From NCBI GenBank assembly GCA_016779225.1, contig JADHNZ010000030.1, positions 1 through 40,468 on the forward strand: a stretch of DNA of 40,468 bases. The letters run 5' to 3'. A program made the position numbers and the translations under genes. The notes below the pieces were generated by a model that ran no database searches, had not been told where the DNA came from, and saw nothing but the letters and a program-made list of their open reading frames with translations. Positions 8,111-17,146 of this stretch are shown here, one piece after another. Positions within the stretch are counted from its first letter, which is position 1. Each line of letters begins with the position of its first letter. The DNA comes from Planctomycetota bacterium. GTDB lineage: Bacteria > Planctomycetota > UBA1135 > GCA-002686595.

Positions 8111-10024
8111 ATGGACGCCAACCCCGCCCTCTCGAGCACCCGTCATCGGGTGCTGGACGCCCTGCCCGTGGCGATCTGGAGCGGCCCCTTCCCCCGCGGG
8201 GCGGCGAGCGAGATTACAGCGGGCATCGAGCTGCTCGTGGGCTACTCCCGCGAGGAGTGGCTCGGGCGCCCCGACCTCTGGGGGACCCTCATCGTGGAGG
8301 AGGACCGGCCCACGACTGCCGCTGTCGAGGACCTCGCCGCAGGGGCCTCGATGACGGTCGAGTACCGTCTCCGCCACCGCTCGGGTGAGCTCGTGTGGAT
8401 CCGCGATCTGACCGGACGGAGCGCCGACGGTGAGCGCCTGCGCGGCGTGATGGTGCGCATCGACCGCGAGATCGAGGCCACTCAGCGTGCGGAGCGCCTG
8501 CAGTGGACCCTGCAGCGCGTGTCGGACTCGGTCTCCGAGGTCCAGTTCACGCTGCCCCCGGACGGCGAGCTCTTCGTGACGCGCGCCTATGACTCGCTGA
8601 CGGGCCGCAGCCGCGCCCACGCGCTGGATCCGGACCTGGGGGCCCGCGACCTGGTTCATGAGGATGACCTCCCGCGACTGGACGCGGCCATCGAGAAGCT
8701 CCTGTCAGGCACCAACCCGGTCGAGCTGACCCTGCGCCTGATTCGGGACGACGGCACTCTGCGGTGGGTGTTCGCCCGCGCCCAGCGCGAGGTGGAAGAC
8801 GACGGACGCAGCTGGATCCATGGGATCGCGCGCGATGTGACCGAGCAGCGCCTGCGGGACGAGGCTCAGAGGGAGGCGCAGCGCCTCAAGAGCCTCGGCA
8901 CCGTGACGGGCAACATCGCCCACGACTTCAACAACATGCTCGTGGCGGTCCTCGGGAACGCGTCCCTGGCCCTCGATCGGGTTGACCCGGGCAGCGACCT
9001 CGGCGAGATGCTCGCTGATGTGGTCGCCGGGGCCGAGCGCGGAGCGGCGCTCTGCCGGCAGATCCTGACCTTCGCCGGCCGCAGCGGGAGAGGCTCCAGC
9101 TGGTTAGACCTAGGCCAAGCGGTCCGGGAGCTCGTCCCTCTGCTGCGAGCCTCGGCCCTCCCCGGAACGAATCTCGAGCTCAGGCTGCCTGACGAGCCAA
9201 TCCGGGCTCGGGTCGATCCGATCCAGCTCGACCAGCTCCTCCAGAACCTCATTGTCAACGCCTCCGAAGCCTGCGTGGGAGCAGGAGGCCGGGTGCGCAT
9301 CTCCGTGGAGAGGATCCAAGCGCTCCCGGAGCGGACGGGGGGCCTTCGTGGCGCTGATCCGTGGGCCGGGCCTGCGATCCGAATGCGCGTCGAGGACAGC
9401 GGGCCCGGGATCGTGCCCGAGGTCGCGCAGCGGATGCTCGAACCCTTCTTCAGCACGAAGGCACGCGCGGGTCGAGGCCTCGGGCTCTCCACGGTCTTTG
9501 GCATCCTCCGGGCCCATGGCGGCGTCCTGGCCGTTGGGAGCTCCGAGGACCTGGGTGGTGCCTGCTTCGACGCGATGCTCCCTCTCGAGAAGGAGCCCTC
9601 GAGGGACACGGAGCAGACATTTTGCCAGCAGAACCTGGAACTCGGCGCTCCTCTGCAGGTGGTGCTGGTGGTCGACGACGAGGAGGAGGTCCGGCGCACG
9701 GCGCGGCGGGCTCTGGAGAGCGCCGGTCACCTCGTGCTCGAGGCTGCGGACCTCGCCTCTGCACGGAGGACCCTGAGCCCCGCCGTGACGCTGGTCCTGC
9801 TCGACCAGAACCTCCCGGACGGCGACGGCGCGAGCTGGTTCCTCGAGCTCGAGGCTCAACCCAGGCGGCCTGCCGTCCTGCTCTCCTCCGGAGCCCAGGT
9901 GACCGAGATCCCCCTGAGCGTAGGCTCCCTTGAGCGCCTCGAGTTCCTCGGCAAGCCGTACCACCCGCGTGCGCTCCTTGGCGCCGTGGACCGACTCGCG
10001 CGGAGCCAGCAGGACCTTCAGTGA
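8111..10024 (+). CDS. PAS/histidine kinase/receiver hybrid sensor
   Basis: The 637-residue protein has no membrane segment and is predicted cytoplasmic. Two PAS domains of the PAS_3 kind (about 15-125 and 135-248, each ending in a PAC-like WIRD or IARDVTEQ stretch) are followed by a dimerisation helix with phospho-acceptor His271 in NIAHDFNNML. The catalytic ATPase domain has N-box NLIVNASEA, G1 box EDSGPGI and G2 box GRGLGLSTV. The C-terminal receiver (about 515-637) has the acidic VVDDEEE, phospho-Asp in LLDQNLPDGDG and Lys in GKPYHP. Such AHDFNN-type hybrids sense intracellular signals through PAS. The ligand is unknown and no cognate regulator or Hpt gene is adjacent. The downstream neighbour is a peroxidase gene with its own promoter-like box. 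Confidence 0.93.
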   Translation: MDANPALSSTRHRVLDALPVAIWSGPFPRGAASEITAGIELLVGYSREEWLGRPDLWGTLIVEEDRPTTAAVEDLAAGASMTVEYRLRHRSGELVWIRDLTGRSADGERLRGVMVRIDREIEATQRAERLQWTLQRVSDSVSEVQFTLPPDGELFVTRAYDSLTGRSRAHALDPDLGARDLVHEDDLPRLDAAIEKLLSGTNPVELTLRLIRDDGTLRWVFARAQREVEDDGRSWIHGIARDVTEQRLRDEAQREAQRLKSLGTVTGNIAHDFNNMLVAVLGNASLALDRVDPGSDLGEMLADVVAGAERGAALCRQILTFAGRSGRGSSWLDLGQAVRELVPLLRASALPGTNLELRLPDEPIRARVDPIQLDQLLQNLIVNASEACVGAGGRVRISVERIQALPERTGGLRGADPWAGPAIRMRVEDSGPGIVPEVAQRMLEPFFSTKARAGRGLGLSTVFGILRAHGGVLAVGSSEDLGGACFDAMLPLEKEPSRDTEQTFCQQNLELGAPLQVVLVVDDEEEVRRTARRALESAGHLVLEAADLASARRTLSPAVTLVLLDQNLPDGDGASWFLELEAQPRRPAVLLSSGAQVTEIPLSVGSLERLEFLGKPYHPRALLGAVDRLARSQQDLQ

Positions 10025-10076
10025 GCCTCACGAGCGGATCCGTCGGCCGCCAAGCGCGCCGCACGCTTCCGGCCGG

Positions 10077-10082
10077 TATTCT
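10077..10082 (+). promoter_or_regulatory. -10-like TATTCT box six bases before the peroxidase start
   Basis: TATTCT, six bases, then ATG at 10089. It lies in the 64-base gap after the kinase gene and follows the leaderless layout seen elsewhere. No -35 match or Shine-Dalgarno sequence is visible. Confidence 0.45.
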
Positions 10083-10088
10083 CGTGCC

Positions 10089-11198
10089 ATGGGCCCCCTG
10101 CCTCGCGCCACCCACCTCGTCACGGGGCCCGTCGTCCTGAGCCTTGCGCTGCTCTCCGTAGCGCCTCCGACGGGAGCTCGCGCGCCCGAGCGCCTCGCTG
10201 CGCGCCCAGCCGAGCGCCCGCCCGCCGCGACTCCACCCAGCTCGGAGCTCCCCGAGGACACCCTCGAGAGGCCCCTGCCCCTCGCAATCCCGGCGGGCCT
10301 CGAGGTCGCGTTCGAGAAGGCCGGCTGGGAGGAGGCCGCGGCGGGCAGCCCCCTCGGCCTCGACGCGGACCTCGTTGCGCTCGGGCGAGCTCTGTTCTTC
10401 GACCCCGTCCTCTCGCGGGACGGCTCCGTCGCCTGCGCCTCGTGCCACAGACCCGAAGCCTCCTTCGCCGACCCTCGACCGCGCTCGGTCGGCGTCGACG
10501 GCGAGACCACCCGCAACGCCCCCGCGCTGGTGAATCGCATCCTCGGCGGCTCGTTCATGTGGGACGGCCGGGCTGCGACCCTGGAGGACCAGGTGCTCAT
10601 GCCCCTGGCGAATCCGGTGGAGATGGACCTCCCCGCCGACCGTGCCGCGGCACGCATCGCGGAGGATCCGGCCTGGACCGCCCGCTTCGAGGCGGCCTGC
10701 GGCGGGCCGCCCACCCGCGACCGCCTGGCCAGGGCCCTGGCCGCCTTCGTCCGCGCTCTCGTGCAGGGAGACTCCCCGGTGGACCGCTTCCTGGCCGGCG
10801 AGGTCGCGGCCCTCACCGCCGAGGAGGAGGCGGGGATGTGGGTCTTCGAGAGTCGCGGGAAGTGCTGGCGCTGCCACAACGGGGCCAACTTCAGCGATGA
10901 GCGCCTGCACTCCACCGGGGTCGGAGCGCGCGGGGGAGCTCCCGAGGAGGGACGCTTCGCCGTGACCGGAGAGGAGCGCGACCGCGGCCGCTTCAAGACC
11001 CCCACCCTGCGTGGCCTCGCGCACTCGGCCCCGTACATGCACGACGGCTCGCTCGCCACCCTCGAGGAGGTCGTGGAGTTCTACCGCCGAGGCGGAGAGC
11101 CCCACGGCACCAAGAGCCCCCTCATGGAGCCGCTCGAGCTCACGGACGCCGACGCGCGCAACCTAGTCGCGTTCCTCCGCGCGCTGACGCCCCGATGA
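10089..11198 (+). CDS. Di-heme cytochrome c peroxidase, MauG/CcpA family
   Basis: The 369-residue protein begins with a signal-peptide-like segment (about residues 1-32), followed by a Pro/Ala-rich linker, and should be periplasmic. Two c-type heme sites are present: CASCH at residues 116-120 and CWRCH at 259-263. The conserved FFDPVLSRDGSVACASCH and TPTLRGLAHSAPYMHDGSLATLEEVVEFY blocks place it in the bacterial di-heme peroxidase/MauG family, which reduces hydrogen peroxide with electrons from small cytochromes or oxidises protein side chains. The start at 10089 is preferred over an upstream in-frame ATG inside the kinase gene because it gives the signal peptide. The true substrate is undetermined. 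It is convergent with the HEAT protein at 11219. Confidence 0.92.
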   Translation: MGPLPRATHLVTGPVVLSLALLSVAPPTGARAPERLAARPAERPPAATPPSSELPEDTLERPLPLAIPAGLEVAFEKAGWEEAAAGSPLGLDADLVALGRALFFDPVLSRDGSVACASCHRPEASFADPRPRSVGVDGETTRNAPALVNRILGGSFMWDGRAATLEDQVLMPLANPVEMDLPADRAAARIAEDPAWTARFEAACGGPPTRDRLARALAAFVRALVQGDSPVDRFLAGEVAALTAEEEAGMWVFESRGKCWRCHNGANFSDERLHSTGVGARGGAPEEGRFAVTGEERDRGRFKTPTLRGLAHSAPYMHDGSLATLEEVVEFYRRGGEPHGTKSPLMEPLELTDADARNLVAFLRALTPR

Positions 11199-11218
11199 TG
11201 CCCCAGTGACGCCCGCCG

Positions 11219-12406
11219 TCAGCGCCCTGACGCGCCCTCGCGGTTCCACCAGGCGCGCCAGTCGGCCTGGCGCTTGGCGCGCTCGGCCTGGGGAGACACC
11301 GGGTCGAAGCGGAAGTTGCGGCCGGTGAGCTCGCGCAGGGCCACCATCGCGGCCTCGCGGACGGCGCTCTGCTCGTCCCCGAGAGCGTCGATCAGGCCCG
11401 GCACCGCGCTGCGGGCCCCGAGCTCCATCAGCACGCGGCAGGTCGCCATGCGCACGAACAGGTCGCCATCCTCGAGCATCCCCTCAAGGTGCGGCACGAC
11501 CGCAGCGTCCTTGGAGTCCCCCAGGGCATAGACGGCATCGAGCCGCAGGCCGGGATTCGGATCGGTGAGGTCCCCCACGAAACGCTGCCAGTCGGCGCCC
11601 GGGCTCGGCTCGGGAGTCCCTCCGCCCGCAGGCGCCCCCGCGGGTGCGACGGGCGCGAGGGCCAGCTGCCGCAGGCTGTCCTCCAGGTCCTCGAGCTGAT
11701 CCGCGCGCAGGCGACTCTCGCGCGCCTGCAGGTCGAGACGCTCGGCCAGCTCCTCGAGGCGCGCCTGCTGAGCAGGCCCCACGCCGGCCAGCTCCGCGAA
11801 GAGCGCATCGGTCGCAGCCTTCTGCTCCGCGAGCGCCGCCTGAAGCCCGGACACCCGCTCGTCGAGGAGGGACGCGAGCTCCTCGCGCTGCTGGCCGAGC
11901 GCCTCGGCCAGCTCCTGGCGGGCCGTGGCTGCGGCCTGCAACTCAGCTCGCAGGCCCTCGAGGGCGCCGTCCGTGGCGCGGGCGCGCTCGCGCTGCTGTG
12001 CAGAGAGCGCCTGCACCCTGCGGGCGCCGTTCTGCTCCGCCTCGTCCTGCCTCACGGAGAGCAGCCAGGAGCCCAGCGCAGCGACCGCCAGGGCGAGGAG
12101 GCCAACCCACTGGGAGCTGTTGCCCTGCGGACCCTCGGCCACCGCCCCGGGCGGCACCGAGGCGCTCGGGAGCTCGGCCGTGTCGTCGAGGGCCGCGCTG
12201 TCGAGTCCCGCGTTGACCAGTTCCGGGGCAGCGGGCGCAGGCGAAGCGCCAGGGCCCTCGGCCGCGGTCGCCGTCGCGCCCCCCATGGCCGCCTCGCACG
12301 CGGAGCAGACCACGCGGCTCCCGAGGCGACGGGCCCGGCCGGAGGCGAGATCCGACGCGGGGACGGACTCGTTGCACAGATCGCAGAAGACCAGCTCGAT
12401 GCTCAT
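11219..12406 (-). CDS. Zinc-ribbon, membrane anchor, coiled coil and HEAT-repeat protein
   Basis: The function of this 395-residue protein is unknown. The N-terminus has two CxxC pairs (CDLC at 8-11 and CSAC at 34-37), a likely zinc ribbon. A Pro/Ala-rich linker follows, then one membrane segment (WVGLLALAVAALGSWLL, about 100-116) and a long Gln/Glu/Ala-rich coiled coil (about 125-255). Two to three HEAT repeats come next (about 275-370, LRLDAVYALGDSKDAAVVPHLEGML...). The C-terminus ends in GRNFRFDP...ADWRAWWNREG, a motif shared in variant form with two other HEAT proteins in the window. Zinc ribbon inside and HEAT outside would be the simplest topology, but this is inference. A TAGGAT box lies 21 bases upstream. 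Confidence 0.8.
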   Translation of the reverse strand: MSIELVFCDLCNESVPASDLASGRARRLGSRVVCSACEAAMGGATATAAEGPGASPAPAAPELVNAGLDSAALDDTAELPSASVPPGAVAEGPQGNSSQWVGLLALAVAALGSWLLSVRQDEAEQNGARRVQALSAQQRERARATDGALEGLRAELQAAATARQELAEALGQQREELASLLDERVSGLQAALAEQKAATDALFAELAGVGPAQQARLEELAERLDLQARESRLRADQLEDLEDSLRQLALAPVAPAGAPAGGGTPEPSPGADWQRFVGDLTDPNPGLRLDAVYALGDSKDAAVVPHLEGMLEDGDLFVRMATCRVLMELGARSAVPGLIDALGDEQSAVREAAMVALRELTGRNFRFDPVSPQAERAKRQADWRAWWNREGASGR

Positions 12407-12427
12407 GGGACGCCCGGGGCTCGTCGC

Positions 12428-12433
12428 ATCCTA
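12428..12433 (-). promoter_or_regulatory. -10-like TAGGAT box for the zinc-ribbon/HEAT gene
   Basis: TAGGAT on the minus strand lies 21 bases before the ATG at 12406, in the 139-base gap after the HEAT lipoprotein gene. A leader of about 15 bases is implied. No -35 match is visible. Confidence 0.4.
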
Positions 12434-12545
12434 GCGGCATGCCACCGGGCACCCGAACGGACGCGCCCCTGGAGCCCCGGGAGCGGCGCTCGCGAGGCTC
12501 CTGGCCCAGGGCGGAGACGGCTGTCCCCCGAGCGGGAGGGAGCGC

Positions 12546-13181
12546 CTACTGCGCGCCGGCCGGAGCCTGCAGGGGATCGGCGCGACGGGCCGTGTCCCAG
12601 GCGCGCCAGCGCGCGATGGCGTCGGTGGAGTGCGAGGGATCCTTGCGCGGATCGAAGCCGAACGCCATGCGCGTCGTGTCGCGCAGGGTCCGGGCGCACA
12701 GCGCACGCGACCACAGGCTCGAGCTCTCGAGCCCGTCGATCAGCACCGTGGACCAGCTCCAGTCCCCCAGCACCATGTGGCAGCGCGCGCGCTCGAGGCG
12801 CAGGGTCGGCTGATCCTCGCCAGGGAACGGGAGCTCTGCCAGGGGCCCGAGCAGGCGCGGATCGGCCGTCGACGCGAGGCAGCTGAGGGCATTGGCCTGG
12901 GCCTCCTCGTTGGGCCCGAACTCCGCTAGGCGCAGCAGCGTCGGATAGGCCACCTCGCCCGTGGTCGCGAACCAGCGGATGAGCTCGTACTTCTCCTCCA
13001 GGCTGTGCGCGAAGGAGAGACGCGCGGCCTGGGCGTCGAGCTGGCGCTGCAGGGACGGGCTGGGCTCGATCCACTCGGGGTCCGCGTCCGGCTGCCAGCT
13101 GGGCTGGGAGGCCTGGGTGGAGGCGCAGCCGACAGCGCCGGCAGCGGTGAAGAGGAGGGCAGCGGCGAGGCGGAGGCTCAT
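12546..13181 (-). CDS. HEAT-repeat lipoprotein, function unknown
   Basis: The 211-residue product has a lipoprotein signal peptide: MSLRLAAALLFTAAGAVGC, with lipidation expected at Cys19. The body is alpha-helical with HEAT-like repeats (EEKYELIRWFATTGEVAYPTL..., QANALSCLAS..., WSRALCARTLRD). It ends with GFDP...ARWRAWDTARR, a variant of the RWxAWW motif found in the HEAT proteins at 11219 and 37502. The ATG overlaps the stop of the upstream double-VWA gene as ATGA, so translation should be coupled. This supports a shared envelope role with that protein. Confidence 0.82.
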   Translation of the reverse strand: MSLRLAAALLFTAAGAVGCASTQASQPSWQPDADPEWIEPSPSLQRQLDAQAARLSFAHSLEEKYELIRWFATTGEVAYPTLLRLAEFGPNEEAQANALSCLASTADPRLLGPLAELPFPGEDQPTLRLERARCHMVLGDWSWSTVLIDGLESSSLWSRALCARTLRDTTRMAFGFDPRKDPSHSTDAIARWRAWDTARRADPLQAPAGAQ

Positions 13182-15859
13182 GGTCTGGAGGAGCGCTCGG
13201 CAACTGGGCCCGGGCGCTCCGAAGTAGGCATCGGCGCGAGGGCACTCCCGGCTTGAGGTCCGCGCCCCCGCGCGCCTCGCGCGGGCGCCCCGCTCCCGAC
13301 CGAGCCGCCGGTCTGCGCCCCCCGGCGCCCCCCGCTGCCAGGCCGAGCCCATCCAGCCAGCCCCAGGAGGGCCAGGGCGATCAGCACCAGGACTCGGGGG
13401 GCCCGCCCTGCGCCCTCGCGCGGCGCGGCCTCTCCGGAACCGCCCTCCAGGGGCGGCCAAGGGGGGCGCTGCAGCTCCGCGGGGACGCTCCGGGGCATGA
13501 GCTCCCGCAGCAGGACGGCATCCCCCTGCCAGAGCTCCAGCAGGGCGTCCTCCCCGACAGGCACGGGGGCCTCGACCGCGAGCGGTCCCCCGGGATCTCC
13601 GAGGCGCGGGACGAGTGTCCAGCGCGCCAGGACCTCTTCGGGACCGAGCTGGCCCAGGAGATCCCGGACGCCCGCGCGGACGATGCGCGCCACGACGGGC
13701 TCTCCCGGCGACGCGCCGCGGAGGACGGGAGGCCCCGGGCCGCTGCGGTCGAGGCGAAGGCCCTCGGCCACCGCCCCCGACGCGCCCAGGCTGAGCACGA
13801 GCTCCGGCCAGAGCTCGAGCAGGCCGAGCGCCCCCGGCTCGCCTCCATCGAACGCTGCGGCCGCAACCCACCCCGCTCCGGCGCGGCGGAGGCCAAGCAG
13901 CGGGGCTCCGCCGTCCTCGACCAGCAGGGGCGCAGCCTCACCCCGGGCGGCCAGCCGCCGCGCCCCGCCGTGCGCGAGGCCAGCCCGTCGCCCCCAGGCT
14001 TCGAGGAGCCCGCTCCAGGTCGCCCCCTCCTCGCGCCCGACCCGAACGGCTCCCGCAGCCAGCAGGTGCTCGGCATTGACCAGCTCCTCGAGCAGGGCTG
14101 CAAGCCCGGCGAGGTCGCCTCCCTCCCACAGCGTCTCTCCCTCGCGCAGCAGCTGGCGCAGGGCGCCACGCGCGGCCCTCCGCCCGCCGCTCTCCACCGC
14201 AACGACCGCGAGGTCCGCGCGCTGGGCGCTGAGGGCGTCGCGCAGGGCCGGGCTCAGCACGCTGCTCCCATGGCTCGAGTGCCCGTCGCTGAGCAGGACG
14301 CACAGGGCCCGCCGCTCCGCCTGCGCCCGCGCGGAGGCCAGCTCCTCGAGCACCTGCGGGATGTCTGTGGCGCCGCGCGGAACGCGCGTCTCGAGCAGGC
14401 GCGCAAGGCCCGTGGCGAGCGCGGCGCCCTCGCCCGGGGCGGCGGCGAGCACCGGCTCGTCGAGCCGCGTGGTGAACAGGCGCACCTCGAGGCCGTCGCT
14501 GGCGGAGAGGCCTCCGGCCAGGGCGCCGACCGCGGCGCGCACCTGGCCCCAGGGCTCGCCCGTCATGGACCCCGACCCGTCCACCGCCAGGACCACATCC
14601 CGCGGCCCGAGCGGCGGCGGCGCGGGCAGCAGCGGGAGGAGCGCAGCGAGGCCCAGAGGCTCGGTCGCGGCAAGGCCCGCCCAGGCTGCGCTGCGCCCCA
14701 GGTGCAGCCACAGGCCCCCGCGCGCGAGCAGGCGCTCGAGGTCGGGCGCCGGCAACGCCGCCACGGGCACCTCCACGGAGACCACGGCGGTGACCGCGGG
14801 ATCCAGGGGCACGAGGTCCTCGGGGCGCCCCTGGCGAACCTCGAGCCCCGCGGCCGCGAGGGCCCGCGCGACCTCGGAGGCCTGACCCGGCTCGCCCTCG
14901 ATCAGGGCCACCAGCGGCCGGCCGTCCACGACTCCGGTGACGACCCGACGGTCGTTCTCGTGAAATGCATCCCCCTCGATGCGGACGCGCGCCTGCAGGG
15001 ACCAGGAGGCGCGTCCAGGTGGTTCGACCTCGAAGGAATGCACGCTGCGCTGGCCGGCGCGGAGGGCGGGCAGGGGCTGCCGCAGCGTGACGGTCTCCGC
15101 GCCACGCAGGAGCTCGAGCTCGACGGAGCCCCCGGGGCAGGCCGCGCGGGCCTCGACCACCACCTCCGCCACCAGCCCCACGCCCTCCGGCACGCGCGTC
15201 GGGGCATGCAGGGCGACAACGGATGCGTCGGGGCGAGCGCCGAGGCCCACCTGGCGGACCTCGACCCGCTGCCCTGCCAGCCGCAGGCGCGCGCCCGCTC
15301 GCCGCGGGTCCTCGGCCCCGGTTCCCAGCCCGTCCCCCAGCACCACCACGGCCCCTGGCGGGCGCCGCTCGCCCTCCTCGAGCAGGGCCTCCGCCAGACG
15401 CAGCCCGGCGGCCAGGTCCGTGGCCCCGTCGTCGGCCGAAGCGCCCAGGAGCTCGTCGCGGCTCCCCGGGCGGAGCAGACGCGCCGCGAGGGCCTCGGGC
15501 GCCATCGGTGGAATCGTGACCTCCGCGTGGTCCTGGACGCGCACGACCGCGAGGTCCTGCCCCTCCGTCCGCGCGTGCTCGACCTCCTCGAGCAGCGCCT
15601 CGCGGAGGGCGCGCCGGCCGTCGATCCGCCCGCGCGTCACGGAGGCGGAGGCGTCGAGCAGGACCACGCGCAGGGCCGGCCGCCCTGGCGCGCTGCGGAA
15701 GCCAGCGCCAAGCGCCAGCAGCGCCGCCCAGCCGAGCAGCAGGACGGCCCCCAGGACGAGCGCGCGCGCGGCACGCTCAAGGGGCAACGGCCGCGCCCTC
15801 CTGGCCCTGGCGGCGGGTCGAGGCGATCCAGCCTCCGCCGAGGAGCCGGTCGCCGTCAT
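13178..15859 (-). CDS. Membrane protein with two von Willebrand factor A domains
   Basis: The 893-residue protein has an N-terminal membrane segment (about 34-54) and a second near 820-838, with a long extracytoplasmic region between and a basic, Gly/Arg-rich tail. The first VWA domain starts at about 62 with MIDAS-like DASAS at 69-73. The second starts at about 420 with canonical DGSGSM from Asp427 and LLSDGHSSHG. The segment between them (PLVALIEGEPGQASEVARALAAAGLEV) resembles the amidotransferase-like region of Bat/DUF1355-type membrane proteins. VWA domains bind metal and partner proteins. Start: the ATG at 15859 makes an 83-base overlap with mnmA; a TTG at 15787 would reduce this to 11 bases and is a real alternative. 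The stop overlaps the next gene's start (ATGA). Confidence 0.8.
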   Translation of the reverse strand: MTATGSSAEAGSPRPAARARRARPLPLERAARALVLGAVLLLGWAALLALGAGFRSAPGRPALRVVLLDASASVTRGRIDGRRALREALLEEVEHARTEGQDLAVVRVQDHAEVTIPPMAPEALAARLLRPGSRDELLGASADDGATDLAAGLRLAEALLEEGERRPPGAVVVLGDGLGTGAEDPRRAGARLRLAGQRVEVRQVGLGARPDASVVALHAPTRVPEGVGLVAEVVVEARAACPGGSVELELLRGAETVTLRQPLPALRAGQRSVHSFEVEPPGRASWSLQARVRIEGDAFHENDRRVVTGVVDGRPLVALIEGEPGQASEVARALAAAGLEVRQGRPEDLVPLDPAVTAVVSVEVPVAALPAPDLERLLARGGLWLHLGRSAAWAGLAATEPLGLAALLPLLPAPPPLGPRDVVLAVDGSGSMTGEPWGQVRAAVGALAGGLSASDGLEVRLFTTRLDEPVLAAAPGEGAALATGLARLLETRVPRGATDIPQVLEELASARAQAERRALCVLLSDGHSSHGSSVLSPALRDALSAQRADLAVVAVESGGRRAARGALRQLLREGETLWEGGDLAGLAALLEELVNAEHLLAAGAVRVGREEGATWSGLLEAWGRRAGLAHGGARRLAARGEAAPLLVEDGGAPLLGLRRAGAGWVAAAAFDGGEPGALGLLELWPELVLSLGASGAVAEGLRLDRSGPGPPVLRGASPGEPVVARIVRAGVRDLLGQLGPEEVLARWTLVPRLGDPGGPLAVEAPVPVGEDALLELWQGDAVLLRELMPRSVPAELQRPPWPPLEGGSGEAAPREGAGRAPRVLVLIALALLGLAGWARPGSGGRRGAQTGGSVGSGAPARGARGRGPQAGSALAPMPTSERPGPVAERSSRP

Positions 15860-16919
15860 AGAACGCGGCGCCCTGGCCAGGCGTCACCGCGAGCTCGGGG
15901 TCCTCGAACACGACCTCGGCTCCCTCCCCGTCGAGGCACACCTCGACCCGAGCCGGGGTGCAGTGATAGCGGTGCTGGACGAGGCACTCGAGGCGGTCGG
16001 GCGGGTCCACGCCGATCCAGTTGAGGTCCTCCACCCGCATGGCCTCGGCCTTGCACTCCTCGCGGTCCCCCACCACGACCAGCCCCTCCTCGGGGACCAG
16101 CTCCACCACGAACAGCGGCCGGCCAGTCGCGACGCGGAGCCCGCGGCGCTGGCCGATGGTGTAGTGCTCGGTGCCCTCGTGCTCCCCGAGCACGCGGCCC
16201 TGGGTGTCCACGATCGAGCCCGGGTGCAGCTCCACGCCGCGCTCCGCGAGCAGGTTGCGATAGTCGTTGGAGGGCACGAAGCACACCTCCTGGCTGTCCG
16301 CCTTCTGGCTGGTGCGCAGGCCCGCCTGGGCCGCGAGCTCGCGCACGCGCGGCTTCTCCAGCTCGCCGAGGGGAAGCAGCGTGCGGGCCAGCTGAGGCTC
16401 GGGGACGCTGAAGAGCTGATAGGACTGATCCTTGCGGGTGTCCAGACCGCGCCGCAGGTGGACGCGTCCGTCCTCATCCACCGCGAGGCGCGCGTAGTGG
16501 CCGGTCGCCACCGCCTCCGCGCCCAGCTCGTCCGCGAGCTCGAGCAGGCGCCCCATCTTGAGGTCGCGGTTGCACATGGCGCAGGGGTTCGGGGTGCGCC
16601 CGCGGCGGTACTCGTCGACGAAGTGGTCGATCAGGGAGCCGAACTCGTCCGCGAGGTCCACCGCCTGGAACGGAAGCCCGAGGTAGGCCGCAACCATGCG
16701 GGCGTCCCGCGCGTCCGAGAGGGAGCAGCAGCTCTTCTTGTGGGCCTCGGCGGCCTCGACCTTGACCCCGTTGCGCATGAACAGGCCCACCGTCTCGAAC
16801 CCCGACTCTCGCAGGATCCAGGCCGCCACCGAGCTGTCGACCCCGCCGCTCATGGCCGCCACCACCCGCGCCCCTGCGGAGAGGTGCGGAGCCTGGAAGA
16901 GGGCGGTCTGGGTGGTCAT
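15777..16919 (-). CDS. mnmA: tRNA-specific 2-thiouridylase
   Basis: The 380-residue enzyme thiolates U34 of tRNAs for Lys, Glu and Gln, using ATP to adenylate the base and a cysteine persulphide for sulphur. Visible are the PP-loop SGGVDSS (24-30), the first catalytic-cysteine region NPCAMCNRDLKMG, GHYAR, KDQSYQLF, the second catalytic Cys in EVCFVPSNDYR and TIGQRRGL. The length is typical. The downstream double-VWA gene begins inside or just at the end of this gene, so the three genes to 12546 probably form one transcript. mnmG, which modifies the same wobble uridine at C5, lies in the same window at 31642. A palindrome and two -10-like boxes lie upstream. Confidence 0.96.
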   Translation of the reverse strand: MTTQTALFQAPHLSAGARVVAAMSGGVDSSVAAWILRESGFETVGLFMRNGVKVEAAEAHKKSCCSLSDARDARMVAAYLGLPFQAVDLADEFGSLIDHFVDEYRRGRTPNPCAMCNRDLKMGRLLELADELGAEAVATGHYARLAVDEDGRVHLRRGLDTRKDQSYQLFSVPEPQLARTLLPLGELEKPRVRELAAQAGLRTSQKADSQEVCFVPSNDYRNLLAERGVELHPGSIVDTQGRVLGEHEGTEHYTIGQRRGLRVATGRPLFVVELVPEEGLVVVGDREECKAEAMRVEDLNWIGVDPPDRLECLVQHRYHCTPARVEVCLDGEGAEVVFEDPELAVTPGQGAAFYDGDRLLGGGWIASTRRQGQEGAAVAP

Positions 16920-17006
16920 GGCGGAGGCCCTGGGGCGCTTGGCGGGGGTCGCGCGCGCCGCGCCCCCCGCAGGGGCTCGGGCGCGGGTAGCCCGCGGTCG
17001 GGGAGC

Positions 17007-17061
17007 AGAGTACCGGCGGGAGGCCGCCGGACAGCCTGGGCCCCGGGCCCAATCCTATGAT
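17007..17061. promoter_or_regulatory. Divergent mnmA/yajC promoter region with palindrome
   Basis: For mnmA (minus), TACTCT at 17007-17012 directly follows a perfect 7-bp palindrome (CCGGCGG at 17013-17019, CCGCCGG at 17024-17030, 4-base loop). Farther up, the bases 17052-17061 (ATCCTATGAT) read as TAGGAT on the minus strand and TATGAT on the plus strand, so opposed -10-like boxes share bases. TATGAT would serve yajC with a leader of about 80 bases. The palindrome position fits an operator. Confidence 0.4.
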
Positions 17062-17146
17062 CCCACGCCCCGAACGGGCCGGCTCCCGGGGACGCTCCGG
17101 CGTCCCAGCCCGGCCGACGGGTCCAGGCCCAAGCCCCTCTCCCACC

